64,000 nucleotides of DNA from Candidatus Eisenbacteria bacterium (GTDB lineage: Bacteria; Orphanbacterota; Orphanbacteria; Orphanbacterales; Orphanbacteraceae): assembly GCA_016930695.1 (NCBI GenBank), contig JAFGGD010000012.1, forward strand, positions 1-64,000. The letters are read 5' to 3'. This document shows, one piece after another, positions 37,288 through 45,748 of this stretch (position 1 is the stretch's first letter; the number at the start of each line of letters is the position of its first letter). The notes below the pieces were generated by a model. That model made no database searches. It had not been told where the DNA came from and was given only the letters and a program-made list of their open reading frames with translations. A program made the position numbers and the translations under genes.

Positions 37288-38922
37288 TCATCGGGTGATC
37301 ACGAGGCGACCGCTCCGTGGGGACGGATCGCCCGTGATTCGGTAGAAGTAGATGCCGCTCGACACCGGTCGTCCCGCGTCGTCCCGGGAGTCCCATTCCA
37401 CCTGTTGCGCGCCGGCGCCGAGATCACGGTCTTCCAGCATGCGCACGCGCCGGCCGGCGACATCGTAAATCGCGACGGAGACGCGGCCCGCCCGGAGGAC
37501 GCCGAAGTGGATCGTCGTGCCGTTCCGGTTGGGGTTGGGCGAAGCGTAGTGCCGCAAGGGGGGAGCGATTCCCTCCGGAGCGCTTCCCTGGTCGACGCCG
37601 ACACCGTCGCAGGTGCCGATCGTCTCGGCGCCGATCAGACCGCAAGAGGATCCGTCGGGGTGCCGTCCGGGGAAGCAGGGAGAATCGCAATGGAGGGTGA
37701 AGAGATCGTTCGCATCGTCACAGAACCGCGGGTCCTGCGAGAAATTGCCGCCGTCGTCCATGCCGCAGATCGCGTCGCCGCCGGTGTTGCCGTAAAGATC
37801 ACAGCAGGAGAAGACCGGCGTCCCGTCCGTGCAGGTGATGCCGGCGCCCGGGCCGTTGAAGGCGAGGATGGTTTGCTCGATGACGGGGGAGCAGTACTGC
37901 GAGGTAATGCCCCCGCCCAGTTCGTCGTCCACCGTTCCGTTTCCGGCGATGGTGCATTGAAGCAGCGAGCAGGCGTTGGCGAAAAAGAGGAAGAGACCGC
38001 CGCCGTCGGAGTCGTCGCCGGGCGCGCTGTTGCCGGTGACGACGGAGGCGCGCATGACCAGAGTCGCCATCTCCAGATAGATGCCGCCCCCGGGGCCGTA
38101 GTCTCCGGTGGTTTCGTTGTTCTGCACGTATGTGGACTCGATGGTCACCGTCGCGTTGTCGGTCACCGCGAAGCCGCCTCCCCGGCCGGAGGAGACGTTC
38201 GCGTTCACGCGGGAGTTTTTCATGGTCGCCGTGGAGTTGTTGATGCTGACACCCCCGGCCGCGCCGTTCACCGTGGGCAGGAGGTTGGAGTCGATGACGC
38301 AGTTTTCGAACGCGACGGTGCAGCCGGCGCGCACGAAGACGCCGCCGCCGGCGGGCGCCTCGTTCCGGAGAACGCGGCAACCGTAGAAACCGACGTCGCA
38401 GGTGTTCTCGACCGCCACGCCCCCGCCCTGTTTGGAATGGTTGTCGTTGATTTCACAGTCGAAGAAGTCCACATCCGAGCCGTCCATGACGATCACGCCG
38501 CCGTCGTGATTGTCGGTGATCACGCAATCCTCGACGATCACTTCCGCTCCATCGTCGGCGAAAATCCCCGAGCCGTACATCTCGGCGAAGGCCTTGCGGA
38601 CGGTCAAGCCCTCGATCCGGACCCCGGTGACGCCGTCGCAGAAGATTCCCCGTCCCAGGCTGTCGCCGTCGATGATCGCGCCCGGTTCGCCCAGAAGCGA
38701 GACGCCCGACTTCATGTAGACGACGCACTGCGTGGTGTCCACCACGGGCGGGTAGAAGAGACTGTCGTAGACGCCCGCCGAAAGGAGCACCGTGTCTCCC
38801 GAAACGGCGGCTTCCACCGCCTCTTGGAGCAACGTGTAGTCGCCCGGCACGGTGATCGTGCCGGCGTGGGCCGCGAGTGCCGCGGCGAGAAGGATCATGG
38901 GAACGAGGTGCGTCGCTTTCAT
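37288..38922 (-). CDS. Secreted parallel beta-helix protein with FlgD-like tail
   Basis: This 544-residue protein has a signal peptide (LVPMILLAAALAAHAG). A right-handed beta-helix at about 25-420 has the opening TITVPGDYTLLQEAVEAAVS and repeated turns such as DCVITDNHDGGVIVMDG, NTCDVGFYGCRVLRNEAP and NSRVNANVSSGRGGGFAV. It ends in a sorting tail (ASPNPNRNGTTIHFGV ... SSGIYFYRI). The ATG at 38922 has GGGGAG upstream and a strong promoter close by. It is first in the putative operon that runs to 28479, 86 bp ahead of the C25-like gene. Such repeats often act in polysaccharide binding or cleavage; no catalytic residues can be named. Confidence 0.87.
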   Translation of the reverse strand: MKATHLVPMILLAAALAAHAGTITVPGDYTLLQEAVEAAVSGDTVLLSAGVYDSLFYPPVVDTTQCVVYMKSGVSLLGEPGAIIDGDSLGRGIFCDGVTGVRIEGLTVRKAFAEMYGSGIFADDGAEVIVEDCVITDNHDGGVIVMDGSDVDFFDCEINDNHSKQGGGVAVENTCDVGFYGCRVLRNEAPAGGGVFVRAGCTVAFENCVIDSNLLPTVNGAAGGVSINNSTATMKNSRVNANVSSGRGGGFAVTDNATVTIESTYVQNNETTGDYGPGGGIYLEMATLVMRASVVTGNSAPGDDSDGGGLFLFFANACSLLQCTIAGNGTVDDELGGGITSQYCSPVIEQTILAFNGPGAGITCTDGTPVFSCCDLYGNTGGDAICGMDDGGNFSQDPRFCDDANDLFTLHCDSPCFPGRHPDGSSCGLIGAETIGTCDGVGVDQGSAPEGIAPPLRHYASPNPNRNGTTIHFGVLRAGRVSVAIYDVAGRRVRMLEDRDLGAGAQQVEWDSRDDAGRPVSSGIYFYRITGDPSPRSGRLVITR

Positions 38923-38943
38923 CTGTGGATCTCCCCTTCCGCT

Positions 38944-38973
38944 TTTATACGGTCGGTGATAAGCCGGTTTCAA
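38944..38973 (-). promoter_or_regulatory. Promoter of the beta-helix/C25 surface operon
   Basis: On the minus strand TTGAAA (38973-38968), 18 bp and TATAAA (38949-38944) are followed by a leader of only about 15 nt to the ATG at 38922. The rest of the 538-bp gap 38923-39460 holds one plus-strand promoter and otherwise shows nothing coding. Confidence 0.65.
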
Positions 38974-39287
38974 CAAGGGGGAGCAGTGAGCGCGCCGATC
39001 CAAGGGCCGGTGAACGGTCCGAGACGAGGGCGCGGCGAACGCTGAGGGGCGTGGTCGAACCACAGGAGACGCCCTTCCTGCGCCGGGCCGGCGATTCCGC
39101 GCAGGGAGGGCGGGAAATCCACCGACTAAGCGAAATTATACCATACCGTTGTCCGTTCTTTCCACCCCGTTTTTCCGGTCACGGCCTCTCACCCACTCCG
39201 CCCCGAGTTCGAGGGAGTGCTTCGTAAGCGTGGCGCCCGGCGGCTCTTGCTTTCGAAAACCGCCCCCTCCGTGAAGGAAGCTAGATC

Positions 39288-39317
39288 TTGTTTGGGCAAA
39301 GGGCATTATGATATACT
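39288..39317 (+). promoter_or_regulatory. Promoter of the giant C25-like gene
   Basis: TTGTTT (39288-39293), 18 bp and TATACT (39312-39317) sit in a locally AT-rich patch. The predicted leader is about 135 nt before the ATG at 39460. Confidence 0.55.
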
Positions 39318-39459
39318 ATAAGCCTGACGAAGGTTCTTCTTCGCTCCCCGATACCGGAAAGAACCGGACAAGATTAGAGCCCGTACTCTGTTCTCCCCCT
39401 GGAGCCGCTCCCGCGCGGCCATTTCCGATCGAGATCGTTTACCCGATAGGGAGGAAACC

Positions 39460-42400
39460 ATGCGTCGATCCGCACATCTTGCGTTTTTCTGTCTTCTCTT
39501 GACCGTGTTCCCCGCTTTGCGGACCGAGTCGATGCAACCGGAACCGGCCCGGGACGCCGTCCCGACCGTGGAGGTGACGGAAGAGAGTGAGGGCGTGCTC
39601 CGCCTCCTTTTCGAAATGCCCCTTCTTTCCGAAATCGAGTTGGAGATCGACGGCGAACGTTTTCGGTCCTTCTCCGTGCCGGGCGGCGGGTTCGAGGGAG
39701 AGATCGGCGGACCGGCGACCCCCATCTTCACGCGCCTGATCGCCGTCCCCGAAGGGGCGAGGATCGAGGCGAGGGCGATCGTCCTTTCCGAGGAAACCCG
39801 CGAGGGGATTCTATTGGCTCCCCTGCAGAGAGGCGACGAGAGCCGTGAATCCGCGTTCGACTACGACGAGGAAGCCTACGCGGTCCGGGGCGCCGATTCC
39901 CCCTCGGCGAGCGTCGGCGAAACCGCCCGGATCCGCGGCCTGCGCGTCGCGCCGGTCACCTTCCGTCCCGTCCGCTACGACCCGGCGACGCGCACCCTGC
40001 GCGTGGCGGACCGGATCGAAGTGGAGATCGTTTTCGATGGAGGCGCCTCGAAAGCGTCCGCTGCGGATATCCGGCCCATGCCCCCCAGCTTCGATCTCCT
40101 CCTCAGCGAGGCGGTGGCGAATTACTCCTCACCGGACAAGAGCCGCGCGCTCCCCGGCGGCCATCTGATGATCTGCCCGAACAACGCCGCGCTGGTCGAT
40201 TCGCTGCAAAGACTTCTGGACTGGAAGGAGCGGAAGGGAGAGCCGGTCACGCTGGTCACCACCGCCGTCACGGGGACCACCACGGGGGCGATCAAGAGTT
40301 ACATCCAAAGCGTCTACAACGACGATTCCTTCAACCTCGAATACGTCACACTCGTCGGCGACGTGAGCGGCACCTACGCGATCCCCTGCTGGTATGAAAC
40401 CTCCAGCGGCTACGGCGGCGAAGGGGATCACGGCTACACCCTTCTCGACGGCACGGACATCCTGGCGGACGTTCACATCGGCCGCCTTTCGGTCAGCAGC
40501 GCCGACGAGGTTTCCCGGGTGATCAGCAAAATCGTCAACTATGAGAGCGCGCCGGAAATGGGGAGCACGAGCTGGTTCACCCGCGCCTGCGTGGTCGGCG
40601 ACCCCAGTTCCTCCGGCGAGAGCTGCGTCGAAACCGGCCGCTGGCTCGCCGACCGGCTCCTCGATCTCGGTTACGACGACATAGACACCATCTACACCGA
40701 GAATTTCGTCAGCCAGATGAGCGCTTCCATCACCCAGGGCTGCTCGGTGCACGGCTACCGCGGATGGTACTATACGAGCGGCTGGGGGACGTCGAACATC
40801 TACACCCTTAATAACGGCTACAAGCTCCCCTACGTGGTGATGCTCACCTGCGACACGGGGAGCTTCGCCGGCGGCACCTCCCGCTCCGAGGCGTGGCTGC
40901 GGGCCGGAAGCGGAACGACCACCATGAAGGGGGGAATCGGCGCGGTCGGCACCGCCACGATCCACACCCACACGCGCTACAACAACTGCATGTACTACGG
41001 CATCTGGCGCGGGATTCTCTGGGACGGACCGGCCACCATGGGCGCCTCCCTCACCCGCGGCAAGCTGGAGATCTATAATAATTATTACGACAATGAAGCG
41101 GACGTGGCGGAGACCTGGGCCTACTGGAACAACCTAATGGGCGACCCTTCGCTGGACGTATGGACCGCCGTTCCGCAAACCCTCACGGTGACCCACGACG
41201 CTTCCGTGGCGCTCGGCGCCAACTCGATCGTGGTCGAAGTGGCCGCCGGCGGCACGCCCGTCCGGGACGCGCTCGTCTGCGTCCGCAAGGGGAGCGAGAC
41301 CTACGAGAGGGGACGCACCGACGCCTCCGGTCGGATCGAACTGCCGCTGAACAACTCCTCGGGCGGCGCGATGCAGATCACCGTCACCAAGCACAACCAC
41401 CACCCCTACCTGGCCGACGTGACCGTCGACGCCGGCGGCGACCATCTGGGTTATCTGGCCCACACCGTGGACGACGACGCCTCCGGCGACAGCCAGGGGA
41501 ACGGCGACGGCAACGTGAACGCCGGCGAGGCGATCGAGCTTCCTGTGCAGCTCCGCAACTACTCCGGCGCCACGAAAACCTCCGTCACCGCCGAGCTCAC
41601 CAGCGACGACCCCTTCGTCACGATCCTGGACGGGAACGAGACCTGGGGGGACATCGGCGGCGGAGGCGATGACTGGTCCGACGAGGACTTCGACTTCCAG
41701 ATCGCGCCCGGCTGCCCGCAGGGGCATCTGGTTCAGCTCGGCCTGGACGTCTCCTCCGGCGCGTCCTCCTGGCACTCGCTGATCGAAATCCCGGTGGTCT
41801 CCAGCGCATTGGAAACCTACGCCGTCATCGTGGTCGACGGCGGGAACAGCCGCCTCGACCCGGGCGAAACGGCGAACTTGGTGGTCCGGATCGAAAACAC
41901 GGGGGAGAGCTACGCCTCGAACGTCACCGGCACGCTCTCCTCACTCTCGTCGATGGTCACCGTGGGCGACGCCTCCGGCTCCTTCGGCGGAATCGACGTG
42001 GGGGCGGTGGGCATCTGCGACACCGACTATTTCACCGTCACCGCCGACGCCTCCACCTATCAGGGCTATCTCGCCAACTTCGAAATCGTCTGCGCCTTCT
42101 CGGGCGGGCGGATCGACACGGTCCCCTTCTCCATCACCGTCGGCGCCGTCGCCACCTCCGATCCGACCGGTCCGGACGGCTACGGCTACTACGCCTTCGA
42201 CGACACCGACGCCGGCTATCCGGAGGCGCCGGTCTATTCCTGGGTGGAGTTGGATCCGTCCTACGGGGGCGACGGCACGGAGATCGTCCTCGGCGACAAC
42301 GGGACCTACCAGGACAAGTCCGTCGTGATCGCGCTCCCCTTCCCCTTCCAATACTACGGCGAGAGCTACGACACCATCACGGTCTGCTCCAACGGGTGGA

Positions 42401-44286
42401 TCTCCATGGGCCGCTCCCCGTCGGTCGCCTATCGAAACTGGATCATTCCCGGCTCGGGCGGCCCGAACGGGATGATCGCCCCCTTCTGGGACGACCTGGA
42501 CCAGTCCGGCGGCGGCGCGGTCTACCGGAAGTACGACGCGGCGAACAACCGGTACATCATCGAGTGGAGCCGCATGGAGCAGTGCGACTGGGGGACCGAC
42601 GAGACCTTCGAGCTCATCCTCTACGACCCGGCCCATCACACGACGGACACGAACGACGGGATCATCGTCTTCCAGTACTACGACGTGAACCAGTACGACG
42701 CCTATCCCTACAACGGCTACGCCACCGTCGGGATCGAGAACTTGGACCAGAGCGACGGCCTGCTTTACAGCTATTACAACAAGTACTCCTCCGGCTCTTC
42801 GATTCTCGCCGACGGCCGGGCGATCCGCTTCGTGCCGGTCGCCGCGGGCCCGACGGGAACCCTCACGGGCGACGTCTTCAACGCCTCCAACGGGAACACG
42901 CCGATTCAGGGCGTGCAGGTCCGCCTCGTCGAAAGCGGCCGTTCCTTCTCCTCCGGCTCGGACGGCAAATACGGCGGCATGGTCACCCCCGGCGTCTACA
43001 CGGCGGTGGCGACCCACGCCAGCTTCGATCCGGACACGGTGGAGAACGTGACGATCACCGAAGCGCAGAACACGGACATCGACTTCTATCTGATCGACGT
43101 CGTCGCGCCGGTGCTCGGCGTCACCGCCCACGCCTCCACCGACGACGAAACCGGCCCCTACACCATCCCGGTCACCATCGCCGAGTACTCGGACCTGGCG
43201 CAGAAAACCCTTTACTATCGAACCAACTGGAACGGGAACGCGACGCCGCTGGAGCTGCAGTACCTGACCGGCGACTCCTACGAGGCGGACATCCCGGGGC
43301 AGCCCTACTCGACCATCGTCGAGTACTGGGCCTACGCGCGCGACGCGGTGGGGCTCGAGTCCGTCGATCCCGCCGGCGCTCCGGCGGAGGTCTACCGCTT
43401 CGTCGTGGCGCCCGAGATCACGCTGCTCGACGAAGAATTCGAATCCGCCGGCGATTGGACCGTCGGCGACGTCGATGACGACGCCGCGTCGGGAATCTGG
43501 GTGCGCGAGGCGCCGGTGGGAACGGAGTACAACGGGGAAACGGTGCAACCGTACACGGACCACACCATCGACCCGGGCGAGATCTGCTTCGTCACCGGTA
43601 ACGCCGACTCCGGGCAGAGCGCCGGCACGGCGGACGTGGACGGCGGCAAGACCACCCTCTTCTCCCCCGTCTTCGACCTCTCCGATTACATGACCGCCTC
43701 GGTCGCCTACTGGGTCTGGTACACCAACGACCGGGGGCTCAACCCGGGCGGGGACATCTGGAAGGTGTCGGTGAACGACGGCTCGGGCTGGACCGACTTG
43801 GAGTACACGTCGGCGAGCACCAACGCCTGGGTGCAGCGGAACTTCGTCCTCGAGGAGCACATCGACCTGACCTCCACGGTTCAGTTCCGCTTCGTCGCCT
43901 CCGACGACGGGAGCGGTTCTCTGGTCGAGGCGGCGGTGGACGATTTCCGCCTCTTCGGTTACGTGGACGTGATGACCGGCGTGTCGGAGGGACCCGCGCC
44001 GGAGGCGCGCCGATTCGGCCTCGAGCCGTGCCGCCCCAACCCCTTCAACCCGACCACCACCATCGGCTACTCCCTCGCCGCGCCCGGATCCGTGAAGATC
44101 ACGATCCACGACGTGTCGGGGCGTCTCGTGCGTACGCTGGTGAACGGCCCCGAAACGGCCGGAACGCACCACGCGGTTTGGAACGGCCGGAACGATGAGG
44201 GTATGGGCGTTGCGAGCGGCGTCTACTTCAGCCGCCTCGTCGCCGGCGGTGACCGGGAGACGCGCAAGATGGTGCTGATCCGTTAG
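39460..44286 (+). CDS. Giant C25 (gingipain-like) family surface protein
   Basis: This 1608-residue secreted protein has a signal at 1-24 (GGAGG before the ATG). A propeptide-like N-terminus precedes the C25 domain at about 200-560. Around the active site it reads CSVHGYRGWYYTSGWG and VVMLTCDTGSFAGG: the Cys is kept (Cys464) but Trp436 replaces the dyad His. CARDB/Ig-like domains follow. The ~250-residue module shared with the neighbour (ALPFPFQYYGESYDTITVCS) comes next, then a carboxypeptidase-regulatory-like domain (GTLTGDVFNASNGNTPIQGV). A jelly-roll domain (about 1310-1500) and a FlgD-like sorting tail (RPNPFNPTTTIGYSLA ... SGVYFSRLVAGG) complete it. It is probably an adhesin or protease-derived surface protein. 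Confidence 0.88.
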   Translation: MRRSAHLAFFCLLLTVFPALRTESMQPEPARDAVPTVEVTEESEGVLRLLFEMPLLSEIELEIDGERFRSFSVPGGGFEGEIGGPATPIFTRLIAVPEGARIEARAIVLSEETREGILLAPLQRGDESRESAFDYDEEAYAVRGADSPSASVGETARIRGLRVAPVTFRPVRYDPATRTLRVADRIEVEIVFDGGASKASAADIRPMPPSFDLLLSEAVANYSSPDKSRALPGGHLMICPNNAALVDSLQRLLDWKERKGEPVTLVTTAVTGTTTGAIKSYIQSVYNDDSFNLEYVTLVGDVSGTYAIPCWYETSSGYGGEGDHGYTLLDGTDILADVHIGRLSVSSADEVSRVISKIVNYESAPEMGSTSWFTRACVVGDPSSSGESCVETGRWLADRLLDLGYDDIDTIYTENFVSQMSASITQGCSVHGYRGWYYTSGWGTSNIYTLNNGYKLPYVVMLTCDTGSFAGGTSRSEAWLRAGSGTTTMKGGIGAVGTATIHTHTRYNNCMYYGIWRGILWDGPATMGASLTRGKLEIYNNYYDNEADVAETWAYWNNLMGDPSLDVWTAVPQTLTVTHDASVALGANSIVVEVAAGGTPVRDALVCVRKGSETYERGRTDASGRIELPLNNSSGGAMQITVTKHNHHPYLADVTVDAGGDHLGYLAHTVDDDASGDSQGNGDGNVNAGEAIELPVQLRNYSGATKTSVTAELTSDDPFVTILDGNETWGDIGGGGDDWSDEDFDFQIAPGCPQGHLVQLGLDVSSGASSWHSLIEIPVVSSALETYAVIVVDGGNSRLDPGETANLVVRIENTGESYASNVTGTLSSLSSMVTVGDASGSFGGIDVGAVGICDTDYFTVTADASTYQGYLANFEIVCAFSGGRIDTVPFSITVGAVATSDPTGPDGYGYYAFDDTDAGYPEAPVYSWVELDPSYGGDGTEIVLGDNGTYQDKSVVIALPFPFQYYGESYDTITVCSNGWISMGRSPSVAYRNWIIPGSGGPNGMIAPFWDDLDQSGGGAVYRKYDAANNRYIIEWSRMEQCDWGTDETFELILYDPAHHTTDTNDGIIVFQYYDVNQYDAYPYNGYATVGIENLDQSDGLLYSYYNKYSSGSSILADGRAIRFVPVAAGPTGTLTGDVFNASNGNTPIQGVQVRLVESGRSFSSGSDGKYGGMVTPGVYTAVATHASFDPDTVENVTITEAQNTDIDFYLIDVVAPVLGVTAHASTDDETGPYTIPVTIAEYSDLAQKTLYYRTNWNGNATPLELQYLTGDSYEADIPGQPYSTIVEYWAYARDAVGLESVDPAGAPAEVYRFVVAPEITLLDEEFESAGDWTVGDVDDDAASGIWVREAPVGTEYNGETVQPYTDHTIDPGEICFVTGNADSGQSAGTADVDGGKTTLFSPVFDLSDYMTASVAYWVWYTNDRGLNPGGDIWKVSVNDGSGWTDLEYTSASTNAWVQRNFVLEEHIDLTSTVQFRFVASDDGSGSLVEAAVDDFRLFGYVDVMTGVSEGPAPEARRFGLEPCRPNPFNPTTTIGYSLAAPGSVKITIHDVSGRLVRTLVNGPETAGTHHAVWNGRNDEGMGVASGVYFSRLVAGGDRETRKMVLIR

Positions 44287-44328
44287 AGTTTTTCGTCATA
44301 AGAAAAGGGGGGGACGTCCCCCCACGCG

Positions 44329-44363
44329 AAAGGCCCGGGGTTCACCGCCCCGGGCCTTTTCCT
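44329..44363. terminator. Strong terminator between converging genes
   Basis: A perfect 12-bp stem (AAAGGCCCGGGG at 44329-44340 with 44348-44359) with a seven-base loop ends in TTTT. A C7/G7 hairpin lies just before (about 44307-44323). It serves the plus-strand C25 gene and, through the A-run, probably the minus operon ending at 44384. Confidence 0.88.
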
Positions 44364-44383
44364 CGCGCCGTTACCCGTCCGGA

Positions 44384-45748
44384 TCACCCGCCACCGTTTC
44401 CCTCCAGGATCCGCCGCAGGCTTTCCTCGTCGATCCCGAGGGCGGCCGCCGCGCGCGCCCGGTTCCCCTGGAAGTGGCGAAGCGTCTTCTCCCCGTGTTC
44501 CCGCTCCACCTCCGCGAGAGAACGGGCGTGGAAGGGCTCCTCCTCCGCGCCGCCGGCGAGGATCCGATCCCGGAGATAGGGGGAGAGCGTGTCGACGCCG
44601 ATCCGGTCCCCTTCGGTGTTGATAACCGAAGTGGCGATGATGTCGTGCAGCTCCTGCAGGTTTCCCGGAAAGGCGTAGCCGACGAGCAGGTCGAGCATCC
44701 GCGGCTCGAAGCCCACGATGTTCTTCCTCTGCCGCGCCGCCTCCTGGGCGAGGAAATGCTCCGCAAGAACCGGAATGTCCTCGGCCCTCTCCCGGAGGGG
44801 AATCAGGCGGATGGAGTGCACCATCAGGTGATGGAACAGGTCCGGCGAAAAGGCGTCCCGAAACTGCTCCTCCCCCAGTTCGTGGCAGGAGGCGGCGATG
44901 ATCCGGACGTCGATGGCGTGTGTGCGGGTGCTCGACTCGCGGTAGAACTCCTTCTTCTGCATCACCCGAAGGAGACGGATCTGCACCGGCCGGGGAAGTT
45001 CCTCCACGTTGTTGATGAAGAGGGTCCCCTCGGACGCGCCCTCCAAGAAGCCGGGCCTCACCTCCCTCTCCCCCTTCCAGTCCTCCGCCTGGCCGAAGAA
45101 ATCGGCGGCGAAGCGCTCCGGATCGTGGGCGGCCACGTCCACCGAGACGAGGGGGCCCTTCGCGCGGGGGCTGGCGGCGTGAATCGCGCGCGCCATCGAC
45201 TCCTTCCCCACCCCCCGTTCGCCGAAGATGAACACGTTCAGGTCTCCGGCGGCCATCTTCTCGGCCTGGTGGAAAAGCTGGATCATCGACTCGCTCCGCG
45301 TGGGGAGGTGCGCGAAGGCTTCCTCATGGGCCAGGTCCTCCCGGCGCGGCCGGTCGGGGATCTGGCGGATCGTGGTGCGAAGGGCCCTCTGGGTGATCGC
45401 CTTGTCGAGCACCTCCAGCAGATAGTCGTCCTCCACCGGCTTGGTCAGGTAATCGAAGGCGCCCAGCTTGAGCGCCTTCACCGCCAGGTCCACGTCGTTC
45501 ACGCCGGTGAGCACGATGACCGGCGTCTCCAGCCCTTTGTCGTGCACCAGCTTCAGCACGTCCATGCCGGAGAGCTGGGGCATGTCCATGTCGAGCAGGA
45601 TCGCGTCGAAAACCTCGCGCTCCAACAGGTCGGGAATATCCTTGGAGTTGTTGATGACCGTCGGCTCGTACCGCTCGGTCTGCATCAGGAAGACCATCAG
45701 ATAATTCGTGACGGCCACGTCGTCGTCAGCGATCAGCAGCTTCCTCAT
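44384..45748 (-). CDS. Degenerate NtrC-like response regulator
   Basis: This 454-residue protein has an intact receiver (Asp53 in ILLDMDMPQL, Lys in LTKP), an AAA+ region and a Fis-type helix-turn-helix (RARAAAALGIDEESLRRILE). In the AAA+ part Walker A is GERGVGKE (176-183). The GAFTGA loop that contacts sigma54 is gone (FFGQAEDWKGEREVRPG, 217-233) and Walker B is LFINNVEE in place of LDE. It is therefore unlikely to open sigma54 promoters in the usual way and may act as a DNA-binding switch. It overlaps the preceding kinase gene by 23 nt, which marks the partner. Confidence 0.9.
   Translation of the reverse strand: MRKLLIADDDVAVTNYLMVFLMQTERYEPTVINNSKDIPDLLEREVFDAILLDMDMPQLSGMDVLKLVHDKGLETPVIVLTGVNDVDLAVKALKLGAFDYLTKPVEDDYLLEVLDKAITQRALRTTIRQIPDRPRREDLAHEEAFAHLPTRSESMIQLFHQAEKMAAGDLNVFIFGERGVGKESMARAIHAASPRAKGPLVSVDVAAHDPERFAADFFGQAEDWKGEREVRPGFLEGASEGTLFINNVEELPRPVQIRLLRVMQKKEFYRESSTRTHAIDVRIIAASCHELGEEQFRDAFSPDLFHHLMVHSIRLIPLRERAEDIPVLAEHFLAQEAARQRKNIVGFEPRMLDLLVGYAFPGNLQELHDIIATSVINTEGDRIGVDTLSPYLRDRILAGGAEEEPFHARSLAEVEREHGEKTLRHFQGNRARAAAALGIDEESLRRILEGNGGG

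Noticed and set aside
38923-39459. Small gene in the 537-bp divergent gap
   Set aside because: The frames there lack ribosome sites and protein-like composition; the gap is explained by two promoters.
33398-44286. Complete type IX secretion system locus
   Set aside because: Only FlgD-like tails of cargo proteins are seen; no por/spr/gld core genes are recognisable in the window.
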